64,000 nt of DNA, taken from assembly GCA_937952395.1 (NCBI GenBank), contig CALFYV010000090.1:124001-188000 (forward strand), read 5' to 3'. A program made the position numbers and the translations under genes. This DNA comes from an uncultured Bacteriovoracaceae bacterium (lineage in GTDB: Bacteria; Bdellovibrionota; Bacteriovoracia; Bacteriovoracales; Bacteriovoracaceae). Shown piece after piece: positions 49,299-57,490 of the stretch (position 1 is its first letter; every line of letters starts with the position of its first letter). Under the pieces are notes generated by a model. That model was given only the letters and a program-made list of their open reading frames with translations, was not told the origin of the DNA and ran no database searches.

Positions 49299-49804
49299 GT
49301 TCGATTTTTCCCCATTGATTCTTGTGTTTTGACCATCAGGCTGTATACATCTGACTCTACGTTGTTTTTTAGTGCGGATCGGAATACTTCGTCTTCTAAT
49401 TCTGGATCGTTTTTCAAGGTAATTTGTTGAGCCAAAACTTCAGCCGTTTTTTCAGACTTGACCGCTCTGGATCGGTAGTGGTAAATGAGAACACAAACCA
49501 TGCCAACGGCTCCTAAAAATACGACTAGGCCACCGTCGCCAGAAAAAAATTGAATTCCTGAATTTTGCATTCCTTTTAAATTCAAGAGTCCTTGTTGTGC
49601 GTCCTGAATTTCTTTGGCATTCATTTCATTCTGATTTCTGATTTTCCCCATTTCGATTAACAGCCCATTTTGGTTGTTTTTTAGTTCCTCGATTTTACCG
49701 TTTTGGTTTTCAAGCTGTTGCTTTAAATCAGGGCTCAGCGGGTCAATTCTAGCACACCCAGTGAGGAAAATTGTGGTTAAAAGAAGAATTCCTAATCTGT
49801 ACAT
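49295..49804 (-). CDS. lipoprotein with coiled coil and transmembrane helix, spanin-like
   Basis: 169 aa. Lipoprotein signal MYRLGILLLTTIFLTGC (lipobox LTGC, Cys17). Residues about 25-80 form a coiled coil (LKQQLENQNGKIEELKNNQN). Residues about 90-108 are a membrane helix (GGLVVFLGAVGMVCVLIYHY) with positive residues after it, and a 60-residue cytoplasmic tail. An outer-membrane lipid anchor plus inner-membrane helix is the topology of a one-protein spanin (u-spanin), although the tail is longer than usual. GAGGTG ribosome site on the minus strand. Confidence 0.65.
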   Translation of the reverse strand: MYRLGILLLTTIFLTGCARIDPLSPDLKQQLENQNGKIEELKNNQNGLLIEMGKIRNQNEMNAKEIQDAQQGLLNLKGMQNSGIQFFSGDGGLVVFLGAVGMVCVLIYHYRSRAVKSEKTAEVLAQQITLKNDPELEDEVFRSALKNNVESDVYSLMVKTQESMGKNRT

Positions 49805-49825
49805 TTTTCACCTCTATTGTATGTA

Positions 49826-49854
49826 TTGACACAGGAAGGCTTTTTTATTACATT
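49826..49854 (+). promoter_or_regulatory. sigma70-type promoter
   Basis: Perfect TTGACA (49826-49831), 17-bp spacer, TACATT (49849-49854). It sits between the divergent lipoprotein gene and the start at 49883 and would yield a short leader with AAGGAA. Confidence 0.6.
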
Positions 49855-49882
49855 TAAGGATGGATTTTATAAGGAAAACCCC

Positions 49883-50302
49883 ATGCTGCTAGAAGAAATT
49901 CTAGATAATGATAACGAAAATGAAGAGGAAGTTCTAGATTTTATCTTGGAAGTTGAGGAGACTTATGAAGATAGGTTAATACAAGCTAGAGCTTATATGA
50001 TTAAATTCTTCGACAGTCAGGAGATGTATTGTGGAGGCAAAATACCCGAGCATTTCCTTTTAACAGATGAAAAAGTAGCTTTAGTTGCCAGCACAGATTT
50101 GGAAAGTGGCACTAAAATAGCCTATGAAATTATTGCTAAGGACGGCAATTATTCCACAGAAGCTTCAGAATCCCTTGTTCCAGAAGATGTAAAATTAGTT
50201 CTAAGAGTCTTTAGAATGTGTGCAAGAATGAGGATTCCCAAGAGATTTATCCCAGGGATTGTAATATTATATTTAGAATTTTGTGAGGGAATGGGTTGTT
50301 AG
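49883..50302 (+). CDS. unknown acidic protein
   Basis: 139 aa. ATG 49883 chosen: AAGGAA 6 nt upstream and downstream of the promoter; an in-frame TTG at 49817 lacks any ribosome site. Acidic start (LLEEILDNDNENEEEVLDF). The C-terminus is hydrophobic and Cys-containing (GIVILYLEFCEGMGC). Function unknown. Confidence 0.55.
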   Translation: MLLEEILDNDNENEEEVLDFILEVEETYEDRLIQARAYMIKFFDSQEMYCGGKIPEHFLLTDEKVALVASTDLESGTKIAYEIIAKDGNYSTEASESLVPEDVKLVLRVFRMCARMRIPKRFIPGIVILYLEFCEGMGC

Positions 50303-50643
50303 AGCGTGATTTAGAGCTAATTTCAGGTAATTTTTTTGAACTAGAATTGCCAAAATCGAAGAGATATTTACTCAAATACTTTAAAACTGATATTCAGAGG
50401 CAGTTTATCAGGTATTATCTTATATTTGGTACTGCTAAATATTTTGTGCAACATACTGGTTGTTACTGTCAAATTCGTTGGCGACAGCTAATGCTTGTAA
50501 AATATAAAACTTTGGAAAAAGCATTGAAACAAGCCAGGAAAAATATGAATTTTAATTTAATTACACTAATTGAATCTGGCAAATTCAAATTAGCTAAATA
50601 TAATCGTGGGGAATATAATGACCAAAAGGATATTGATATATGA
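50296..50643 (+). CDS. unknown protein, possible HTH
   Basis: 115 aa, TTG start with GAGGGA 5 nt upstream, overlapping the previous stop. Basic helical stretch QRQFIRYYLIFGTAKYFV followed by RQLMLVKYKTLEKALKQA and TLIESGKFKL resembles a helix-turn-helix DNA-binding region; this is weak. Confidence 0.5.
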   Translation: MLERDLELISGNFFELELPKSKRYLLKYFKTDIQRQFIRYYLIFGTAKYFVQHTGCYCQIRWRQLMLVKYKTLEKALKQARKNMNFNLITLIESGKFKLAKYNRGEYNDQKDIDI

Positions 50644-50830
50644 GGATTTACGTGAACAAATTTCTGTGTTGAGAGGCCAAATAGCAGAAACTTTTGCTAA
50701 ATCGAAAATTTTACAAGAAAAAATGATTCACGGTCATGATATTCAAATAATTGATAAAGAATTAAGTAGTTTAGAATATGAAATGAAAGATCACTTTTCA
50801 GTCCTTGGCTCTTTAGAAGAGCAATTATAA
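50618..50830 (+). CDS. coiled-coil protein
   Basis: 70 aa, ATG 50618 with GGGGAA upstream, overlapping the previous gene by 26 nt. LREQISVLRGQIAETFAKSK and DKELSSLEYEMKDHFSVLGS are heptad-like. Function unknown. Confidence 0.5.
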   Translation: MTKRILIYEDLREQISVLRGQIAETFAKSKILQEKMIHGHDIQIIDKELSSLEYEMKDHFSVLGSLEEQL

Positions 50831-50845
50831 TAAATTTGGCAAACA

Positions 50846-50855
50846 TATATATTTC
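50846..50855 (+). promoter_or_regulatory. candidate TATATAT promoter, leaderless start
   Basis: TATATAT at 50846-50852, three bases before the ATG at 50856, without a Shine-Dalgarno; a copy of the pattern at 5017, 13824 and 41174. Confidence 0.4.
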
Positions 50856-51062
50856 ATGTCTCTTATTAAATATAACGACTGGCTTGCTAAGCAAGACGAA
50901 TCTAGTGCATTCACCAGAGCACGCAGAGAAATAGCTTTGGGTTTAAGAACTCCTACTGGAATGGGTAGTTTGAATCGTTTTTCCACGGCTGCACCTTGGG
51001 AAAAAGAATCTATTGAGAAGAAAACTAAAAAGAAATCTAAAAAAAAAAGGAAAAGAAAGTAA
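50856..51062 (+). CDS. basic protein with NDWL tag and Lys-rich tail
   Basis: 68 aa. N-terminus MSLIKYNDWLAKQDESS (tag-like), an Arg/Ala helix (FTRARREIALGLRTP), and tail KKTKKKSKKKRKRK. Same architecture as 5460 and 13837; inferred to be a DNA-binding virion protein. Confidence 0.55.
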   Translation: MSLIKYNDWLAKQDESSAFTRARREIALGLRTPTGMGSLNRFSTAAPWEKESIEKKTKKKSKKKRKRK

Positions 51063-51085
51063 GTAAAAGTTTTGATGCCAATAAA

Positions 51086-51292
51086 ATGGATAGTTGGCTT
51101 CAAGAACTAGACACCCTGGAGGGAAGTTTAGATAAATTAAAGGATGTTTATAAAAAGAATAAAAATAAAATAAAGCTTAATAAAGACGACAAAGAATCTT
51201 CGAAGGATGTGAAAGATTTGGAACCGGAGGAAGATGAAGGAGATTCTGGAGAAAGAGAAGAGGGAGATCAAGAGGAAGTTGAAGATAGTTAA
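51086..51292 (+). CDS. charged protein with acidic tail
   Basis: 68 aa. MDSWLQELDTLEGSLDKLKDV then a Lys run (KKNKNKIKLNKDD) and an acidic end (EPEEDEGDSGEREEGDQEE). Low-complexity, probably disordered. Follows the basic protein at 50856; opposite charges would let the two interact. Function unknown. Confidence 0.5.
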   Translation: MDSWLQELDTLEGSLDKLKDVYKKNKNKIKLNKDDKESSKDVKDLEPEEDEGDSGEREEGDQEEVEDS

Positions 51293-51683
51293 AACGGAGC
51301 AACCCACATTTGTTGTTTCGTTGGCTGTTCATAAAAAACTAGAAGAAAATGAATTAGTCAGGCTTCGTTGTCGTCATCTTTTGCCAATAGAAGGCTATCC
51401 ATATGAAACAAGAGTTTTGCCTATTGGTGGTTATGTCTATGACCATTCAAAAGATTCTTACATAATAAATTGTGTTGATTATCTTGCTTTAGGTTTTATT
51501 CCATTTTCTTGTAAATTAGAAATGGATGGTGTTGGTCAGTGGAATTCTTATGTTCCTTTATCCCTTTCAATTATTCGTCAAAACTTAGAACTTTCAAAGA
51601 AAAAAGAATTCGAAAAATTTAGGAATAAATATGATAAGAATCAAGTAGATTTTCAAAATATTCAATTTATAAGTTCTTTCTAA
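51234..51683 (+). CDS. unknown protein
   Basis: 149 aa if started at ATG 51234 (GGAGGA just upstream), overlapping the previous gene by 59 nt in another frame; an in-frame TTG at 51279 would remove most of that overlap. Core QPTFVVSLAVHKKLEENEL, RHLLPIEGYPYETRVLPIGG and a basic C-terminal helix. Function unknown. Confidence 0.5.
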   Translation: MKEILEKEKREIKRKLKIVKTEQPTFVVSLAVHKKLEENELVRLRCRHLLPIEGYPYETRVLPIGGYVYDHSKDSYIINCVDYLALGFIPFSCKLEMDGVGQWNSYVPLSLSIIRQNLELSKKKEFEKFRNKYDKNQVDFQNIQFISSF

Positions 51684-52219
51684 TGTTAGATTATATTCCT
51701 GTTAGTGATTTAGGCAACAATAGAGATAAGTTTTTAACCAAAGTCACTCGACAGGTTGGAAAAGGCAATTGGTTTTGGATTTTCGTTGCCAAAAACAAGT
51801 TTTACTCTTGGGAATGGGGAATTCAGTTTTACGAAGATGCATTTTACAGTTTTTTCCGTAAAAACATTGATTCATTGCAAAAGCTGTGTTTAAATTTTTC
51901 TGATGTTTGTGTTAAAAACAGATTTGACATCGAATCTGGGCTGAACTATAAAAAACAAACACAACACTACGATCATTTCAATGATATAGCTCTTCGTCGA
52001 TGCTTGATAAGGTTTGGCGTTGCTTTTCGAGGCAAAGACTTGCTAAACTTAGATGGCACAGAATACGACCAGCAAAAGATTCCATTTCACCTGCCACATC
52101 TAATCAGAATTCCTGATAAAGAAAAAACAGTTCAATCGTGGTTAAATTCTAACCGTTTCATAGCTGTCGCTACGACAGTTGCAGATCAAGCAAAACTATC
52201 TGAGATTTTGATCAAATGA
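51683..52219 (+). CDS. unknown protein
   Basis: 178 aa, TAATG junction. Aromatic-rich first half (GNWFWIFVAKNKFYSWEWG; EDAFYSFFRKNID). No known motif. ATGA overlap with the deaminase. Confidence 0.5.
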   Translation: MLDYIPVSDLGNNRDKFLTKVTRQVGKGNWFWIFVAKNKFYSWEWGIQFYEDAFYSFFRKNIDSLQKLCLNFSDVCVKNRFDIESGLNYKKQTQHYDHFNDIALRRCLIRFGVAFRGKDLLNLDGTEYDQQKIPFHLPHLIRIPDKEKTVQSWLNSNRFIAVATTVADQAKLSEILIK

Positions 52220-52743
52220 CAACAAAAAAAGCTCCTAGAGATGTTCCGTCACGGGATGATTTTTACATGGGCATGGCTTTTTGGGCTGCTTCTAAATCAA
52301 AAGACCCAGCTACCCAAGTCGGTGCAGTAATTATTAGTGAAGATAATGTTCCATTGGGCTGGGGTTATAACGGCCCTCCGCAAGGAATTTTAGATAATTC
52401 TATTAATTGGGCTCGTCCTGAAAAATATGATTTTATTTGCCATGCTGAAGAAAATGCCATGGACCATTCTGTGTCTAATCTTGAAAATTCAGTTATGTAT
52501 GTAACAGCAGAACCTTGTTCTCGTTGTATGTTGCGGATAGTTAAATTTAGTTTTAAAAAAGTTGTTTATTATCCAATGAGTAATAAAGTTGACAAAGGTT
52601 CTTTATTAGCAAACAAAGAAATTCGTGAAAAGACATCTGAAATTGCTCGTTTGGGCGGCGTCACACTTTCTCCATTTGATGGTAATTTAAATTGGATGCG
52701 TGATAGAATGAAGTGGATGGAAATGATGGGTGTTTTTGATTGA
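52216..52743 (+). CDS. deoxycytidylate deaminase
   Basis: 175 aa. Canonical set: SKDPATQVGAVIISEDN, GYNGPPQGI, catalytic CHAEENAMDHS, and TAEPCSRCMLRIVKF with both zinc Cys. Converts dCMP to dUMP for ThyA. More typical than the paralogue at 684. Confidence 0.9.
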   Translation: MTTKKAPRDVPSRDDFYMGMAFWAASKSKDPATQVGAVIISEDNVPLGWGYNGPPQGILDNSINWARPEKYDFICHAEENAMDHSVSNLENSVMYVTAEPCSRCMLRIVKFSFKKVVYYPMSNKVDKGSLLANKEIREKTSEIARLGGVTLSPFDGNLNWMRDRMKWMEMMGVFD

Positions 52744-52752
52744 TGAAACATC

Positions 52753-52789
52753 TATATATTCTACCATGTGTTTTAGATGGTAGGAAAAT
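52753..52789 (+). promoter_or_regulatory. candidate promoter and short leader
   Basis: TATATAT at 52753-52759 is followed by a five-codon ORF (ATG TGT TTT AGA TGG TAG from 52766) and then GGTAGGAAAAT before the ATG at 52790. Unlike the leaderless cases, a short leader with a weak ribosome site is present. Confidence 0.35.
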
Positions 52790-53587
52790 ATGGATGTTCA
52801 ATTAGGATTATCAAGTTTTTACAATACAGATTGTAATAAATGCCCAGACGAATTTGGATGTATTTCGGGAGTGTGTGCCGATGTTCTCATTAAAAGACAT
52901 GACACCAAGCCTCCTTTTAAATATGTCGTTTACGATTCAGACAATTCACCGTTAGATTTAACAGATACAACTTTGGTGTTAGAAGCAAGTATTTGGTCTA
53001 AAGCTAAATTAAAAGCAGCCATAGATGCTGATGACACTTATTTTCAATTGGCAGATAACATTGGTTTTCAGCAAATTATTACGGGAGATATAATTGTAAT
53101 GGATCGGGTGCGATTGCCCGAGTATATGTTGGTAACTGGCTTTGATGAAACCAACTGTTTAATACAGGTTCAAAGAGGATATAATGGAACAGAAGCCTCT
53201 AGTTGGAAAAAAGGAACGTCCATGCGGGTCTTTAGGACAATGGGCGCCCCAGCAGTAATTGAAAGTGTATTGAGTGATGTAATTCAAGAAGACGGGTCCA
53301 CAGCGACCGACCAGTTGGTAGAAACGAGATTGGTTTACAATTGGGAACCACAAGACACTTGCACTCCTGGTTGTTATTGGCTAGAATTCAAGTTGTTGAA
53401 AATGACAGAAGTAGAAATGTCAATGCTTTCAACAGGCGAAATTAGTAATATTAGTTTTACACCCAGTACATTGTCGAATGCGGATTTTGGATGTTGTTTA
53501 GGCGATGATGTCGAGTGGGTCAGGAGATTTCCTCACGGAGAGGGATTTTTAGTTCAGATATTAGATAGCCCAACGAAGGAGATATAA
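52790..53587 (+). CDS. probable virion structural protein
   Basis: 265 aa. Cys-rich start (FYNTDCNKCPDEFGCISGVC) then beta-rich sequence. LIQVQRGYNGTEASSWKKG followed by SMRVFR is a motif frequent in phage tail/baseplate beta-domains (RGYNGT-x-A-x-x-H/W-x-x-G). No enzyme motif. The next gene follows after 2 nt, which is odd for a metabolic enzyme behind a structural gene. Confidence 0.6.
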   Translation: MDVQLGLSSFYNTDCNKCPDEFGCISGVCADVLIKRHDTKPPFKYVVYDSDNSPLDLTDTTLVLEASIWSKAKLKAAIDADDTYFQLADNIGFQQIITGDIIVMDRVRLPEYMLVTGFDETNCLIQVQRGYNGTEASSWKKGTSMRVFRTMGAPAVIESVLSDVIQEDGSTATDQLVETRLVYNWEPQDTCTPGCYWLEFKLLKMTEVEMSMLSTGEISNISFTPSTLSNADFGCCLGDDVEWVRRFPHGEGFLVQILDSPTKEI

Positions 53588-53589
53588 AT

Positions 53590-55221
53590 ATGCCATCTGT
53601 GTCAGACTTTTTGTTGGAGAGGATGGAGTGTGCAAAAATTCAACATGTCTTCGGCGTTCCAGGAGACTATGTTTTAAATTTTTACAAAAAGCTTTCTGAT
53701 AGAGAAAAAATTGATTTAGTAAATTGCACAGATGAAGCACATGCTGGTTTCGCTGCTAATGCTTACGCAAGAATAAAAGGGTTGGGTGCGGTTTGTGTAA
53801 CTTATAATGTCGGCGCTTTAAAAATTGCTAATTCTGTTGCTTGCGCCTACGCAGAACGCTGTCCGGTAGTAATTATCTCTGGCTCTCCGGGCATCAATGA
53901 GCGTAAAGAAGGAATGCTTTTGCATCACATGGTTCGCTCTTTTGGTTGTCAAAAAGATATTTTTGATAATTTAACTTGTGCTTCTGTGGTCTTAGACGAC
54001 CCTAGCACTGCTGGATATAAAATTGATGCTGCTTTTGAGGCTATGATGTATCATAAGCAGCCTATTTATATCGAACTTCCCAGAGATATTGCTGATAAAC
54101 CAATTGGTTATGACGTATATCGTCAAGGAACTCCTGTTTCGCCCAAGAGCGATGAACAAAATTTTGAAGAAGCTCTTACAGAAGTAAAAGAGTGGATCAA
54201 GTCCGCAAGAAATCCGGTGATCTTGGCTGGCGTACAAGCTGCAAGATTTAATCTCGGAAACCAATTGCTCAAATTTGCAGAACGCACAAATATTCCCGTG
54301 GCCACTACATTGCTATCCAAATCGGTCATTAGCGAAAAACATCCTTTGTTTTTGGGTGTTTATGCTGGTGGTGCAAGCCAAACAGGAGTGCAAAAAGCGG
54401 TCGAAGAATCAGATTGTTTGTTGATGTTCGGTGCTTTATTGACCGATATGACATTGACTTTTATGCCATCAAGGTTTAAAAAGAGAAATTGTGTCAACTG
54501 TGCTGTCGAAGGCATAAAGGTTAAAAACCATACATACACAGAAGTTCAATTTAGTGAATTTTGCGAGGCATTATTTAAGTCAGATTTACCGAAGAAGGAA
54601 CGTTTTATAAAAAGTGAAATTGACACGACTAGAAATTTGTTCAAGCCCGAAGATAAAGAAATTTCAGTGTCTCGCTTGTTCGAAAAAATCAACTCTATTC
54701 TCAATGAAAATATCGGAGTAATTGCAGATGTAGGTGACTCATTGTTCGGCGCCATTGATTTGGTTATGCATGACAAAGCATCATTTGTTGCTTGTGCTTT
54801 TTACACCAGTATGGGCAATGCCATTCCTGGGGCATTAGGAATGCAATTAGCTCAGCCGCACATGAGGCCAATTGTGTTGGTGGGAGATGGTGCTTTTCAG
54901 ATGTCTTGCACCGAGCTTGCTACAATTGTTGAAAGACAGCAAAATCCAATTGTTTTTGTATTGAATAATAAGGGGTATACAACAGAACGCTATTTGTTAG
55001 ATGGCAAATTTAATGATATTTCTAGCTGGGATTATCATAAAATTGTTGGTATGATAAATGGCGGTTATGGATGTGTTGTTCGCAACGAAAGAGAGTTGGA
55101 AGTAGAAGTTGAAGCAGCGTTGAAAAGGGATAAATTAACTGTTATCAATGTTATGCTAGACTCTATGGATATTTCTCCTGCTCTCAAAAGAATGACAGAA
55201 GGTTTGTCGGCTAGAGTATGA
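53590..55221 (+). CDS. thiamine-diphosphate decarboxylase (pyruvate/indolepyruvate decarboxylase-like)
   Basis: 543 aa, full length. N-terminal pyr domain with catalytic Glu in NCTDEAHAGFAANAYAR and the paired His of MLLHHMVRSF, the His-His of true 2-oxo-acid decarboxylases. C-terminal PP domain: VLVGDGAFQMSCTEL ... FVLNNKGYTTER, the GDG-x-NN cofactor motif. It would decarboxylate pyruvate or an aryl-pyruvate to an aldehyde and CO2. All key residues seem present, so it is probably active. Very unusual as a phage gene; overlaps infC by ATGA. Confidence 0.87.
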   Translation: MPSVSDFLLERMECAKIQHVFGVPGDYVLNFYKKLSDREKIDLVNCTDEAHAGFAANAYARIKGLGAVCVTYNVGALKIANSVACAYAERCPVVIISGSPGINERKEGMLLHHMVRSFGCQKDIFDNLTCASVVLDDPSTAGYKIDAAFEAMMYHKQPIYIELPRDIADKPIGYDVYRQGTPVSPKSDEQNFEEALTEVKEWIKSARNPVILAGVQAARFNLGNQLLKFAERTNIPVATTLLSKSVISEKHPLFLGVYAGGASQTGVQKAVEESDCLLMFGALLTDMTLTFMPSRFKKRNCVNCAVEGIKVKNHTYTEVQFSEFCEALFKSDLPKKERFIKSEIDTTRNLFKPEDKEISVSRLFEKINSILNENIGVIADVGDSLFGAIDLVMHDKASFVACAFYTSMGNAIPGALGMQLAQPHMRPIVLVGDGAFQMSCTELATIVERQQNPIVFVLNNKGYTTERYLLDGKFNDISSWDYHKIVGMINGGYGCVVRNERELEVEVEAALKRDKLTVINVMLDSMDISPALKRMTEGLSARV

Positions 55222-55745
55222 AAAGAGATAGAGAAAACAGCGGAAATAGAATAAATCATCAAATACGCTGTCCGGTTGTTCGAGTAATTCGTGACAACAA
55301 GAATCTAGGTGTATTCTCTACGGATGAGGCACGAAAAATTGCTGTTTCTGCTGGTTTAGATTTGGTAGAAATAGCCCCGCAGAGCAAACCTCCTGTATGC
55401 CAAATAATGGATTATGGCAAATTTAGATATGAAAAAAGTTTAAAAGACAAAGAAAAGAAGAAACACCAACGACAGTCTCAAGAAAAAGAGTTGAGATTAA
55501 GTTCTTCTATTGGCGATCATGATTTATTGAATAAAATAAATTCTGCTCGCAAGTTTTTAAAAAAAGGATTGAAAGTTCGATTTACTTTAAGATACAAGGC
55601 TCGTGAGAATTCTCATAAAGAACTTGGTTTAAAAGTAATTGAACGAGTTATAGCGGAACTTTCTGACATTGGCTCGTCTGGAAAACCAAGGATCGAAGGC
55701 AAATTTCTAAACTGTTCGATTGAACCGAAAAATGAAAAAAAATAA
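55218..55745 (+). CDS. infC: translation initiation factor IF-3
   Basis: 175 aa, both domains. N-domain: VVRVIRDNKNLGVFSTDEAR, GLDLVEIAPQSKPPVCQIMD then YGKFRYEK. Basic linker (KDKEKKKHQRQSQEKELRL). C-domain: DHDLLNKINSARKFLKKG, LKVRFTLRYKARE. IF-3 proofreads start codons and keeps subunits apart. With phage bS21 it could retune host ribosomes. ATGA overlap with the decarboxylase means both are made from one mRNA. Confidence 0.92.
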   Translation: MKRDRENSGNRINHQIRCPVVRVIRDNKNLGVFSTDEARKIAVSAGLDLVEIAPQSKPPVCQIMDYGKFRYEKSLKDKEKKKHQRQSQEKELRLSSSIGDHDLLNKINSARKFLKKGLKVRFTLRYKARENSHKELGLKVIERVIAELSDIGSSGKPRIEGKFLNCSIEPKNEKK

Positions 55746-56913
55746 ACCAGCTTTGCTGCAACCTGAAGAATTCGAGAAAATCCAGTCAGAAGTTCTTGAA
55801 AAGGTTTTTAGGGTTTCGCCCCAACAAAAGAAACTTGATATTGTAGAAGACAATAATTTTTTAAAACATATTTTATCTTGTGATAAAGAAATTTGCTCTT
55901 TTGCCTTTGGCAGTATTGGTGAGCGTTTACACAATCTCGCTCAAAATTTGGACTTAGACCACCCAGAAGTCCAAACAGGAGAGTTTTTATCTTCTTTTAC
56001 ACATGAAAATGGTTGTGAAAAAATAATACAATTTATCAAATTATGTGATTTGGCAATTCAAAATAATCTAACAGTTTTGGATAAGTCTTTTACTAAATCC
56101 GTAACTAAAAGTATATTTCCTAATGTAAAATTTAGCATGAATCTTCTGAGGAACAGACAACAGTTTGTCAGACTGTTTGCTGATGCTTCGACGAGGGCAC
56201 GCCTTAGAAAATTAAAGGAAGTTAGGGAAGTTACTACAATGGCCCACAGAGTAGTTTCTGCATGGGAAAGTGTAGGAGGCTTAAAGTCTTATGAAAGATT
56301 TGGTAATTTCTATGAAGACCAAATAAAAGAATCACAAAAACGGGCCGATTTATTTAAAGAATATGGCATGTCTGGTCTGCGGATAGAGACGCAAAAAATC
56401 ATTAAGGAAATTGGTTCTGCTAAAGAGTATAAATATTACGGTTTCCAAAGAGTTTCAATGACAGTGGCTGCCCTGGCATTGGCTAGAATGCATGATTCTA
56501 CTCTTAGAAATGATTTTATTCAAATTCCTGCTTCTTTATTTGATTTTGATTTTGAACACGGTTCATTAGAACCTGCTAATCATCATAGGAATTGGTATGA
56601 ATATCATCCTATGATATTCCCGGTCCATAAAATGGAAAATAATGATAAAATGGAGGAAATTGTCTCTTATTTGGAGAGTTTTCCTGAGGCTAATGGTAAG
56701 CCTATTTTTGATCATTATGTTGCATTAGTTCCTGGTGTTTATCTGCCTGCTGGTGTGGCTTATTACGATACTTCGAGAAATTACCGAGAATTTGATAGCG
56801 AAATATCTGCACACATTGCATTTAATTTGCTTTTGATTAAGAAAAAATGCATAGTTCCCGCTCTTTTAGGAGAGAAGGATGGGAAATTTTATTTTATATG
56901 TTTTTGGGAGTGA
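55732..56913 (+). CDS. large unknown protein
   Basis: 393 aa. ATG 55732 overlaps the infC stop by 14 nt. Mostly helical (SMNLLRNRQQFVRLFADAS, RARLRKLKEVREVTTMAHR), C-terminal beta part with YVALVPGVYLPAGVAYYD. No recognised motif. Because it is coupled to infC, a translation-related job is possible. Confidence 0.6.
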   Translation: MKKNKPALLQPEEFEKIQSEVLEKVFRVSPQQKKLDIVEDNNFLKHILSCDKEICSFAFGSIGERLHNLAQNLDLDHPEVQTGEFLSSFTHENGCEKIIQFIKLCDLAIQNNLTVLDKSFTKSVTKSIFPNVKFSMNLLRNRQQFVRLFADASTRARLRKLKEVREVTTMAHRVVSAWESVGGLKSYERFGNFYEDQIKESQKRADLFKEYGMSGLRIETQKIIKEIGSAKEYKYYGFQRVSMTVAALALARMHDSTLRNDFIQIPASLFDFDFEHGSLEPANHHRNWYEYHPMIFPVHKMENNDKMEEIVSYLESFPEANGKPIFDHYVALVPGVYLPAGVAYYDTSRNYREFDSEISAHIAFNLLLIKKKCIVPALLGEKDGKFYFICFWE

Positions 56914-56916
56914 TAA

Positions 56917-57246
56917 ATGTCTTTGAATTTAACAGAAAGTGCTATTAAAGAATTAAAAAAATTCCAAGAAGAACAAGAGTCTGGCGACTATGTTAGAATT
57001 GCCATTACATCCGGTGGATGTAGTGGCTTTCAATATTCTATGACGCTTCAAAGCGATCCGCCCGATGATAAATTGGATAATATTCTGGAATTTGATGGAA
57101 TTAATGTTGTGGTAGATAAAAAATCTATGTTATACTTAGAAGGTACAACTATAGATTGGATAGATGATTTAAACCACAGAGGATTTAATTTCGAAAATCC
57201 AAATGCCGTCCGTGATTGCGGTTGCGGAAAAAGTTTTGGAGTTTAA
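56917..57246 (+). CDS. A-type iron-sulfur carrier (IscA/ErpA/HesB)
   Basis: 109 aa. SGGCSGFQYSM with the first Cys and DCGCGKSFGV with the C-G-C pair, the three cysteines of A-type carriers. Opening LTESAIKELKKF is usual. It would deliver Fe-S clusters to target enzymes; which phage target needs one is not evident. Such carriers are known in cyanophages. Confidence 0.9.
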   Translation: MSLNLTESAIKELKKFQEEQESGDYVRIAITSGGCSGFQYSMTLQSDPPDDKLDNILEFDGINVVVDKKSMLYLEGTTIDWIDDLNHRGFNFENPNAVRDCGCGKSFGV

Positions 57247-57247
57247 T

Positions 57248-57463
57248 ATGAATATAAGTGAAATACAATTAAAACAAGCATTAACAGAAGCGTTTGATGA
57301 AGGCATGACCGGATATGCCGAGTTTAAAGATGATGTTATCGCTAAGATTATGGGCGAACTAAAAAAAACAGAGGAATATGATAGAAAATGCCAAGAAGAA
57401 ATGAGATATTTTTCTAATCCAAGCTATGTGGACATTACTGGAAAGGTTCATTATACACGATAA
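57248..57463 (+). CDS. small unknown protein
   Basis: 71 aa from ATG 57248 (MNISEIQLKQALTEAF start). Helical and charged; ends NPSYVDITGKVHYTR. Function unknown. Confidence 0.5.
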   Translation: MNISEIQLKQALTEAFDEGMTGYAEFKDDVIAKIMGELKKTEEYDRKCQEEMRYFSNPSYVDITGKVHYTR

Positions 57464-57490
57464 AATATTTCAAATATAAGAAAGGATATT

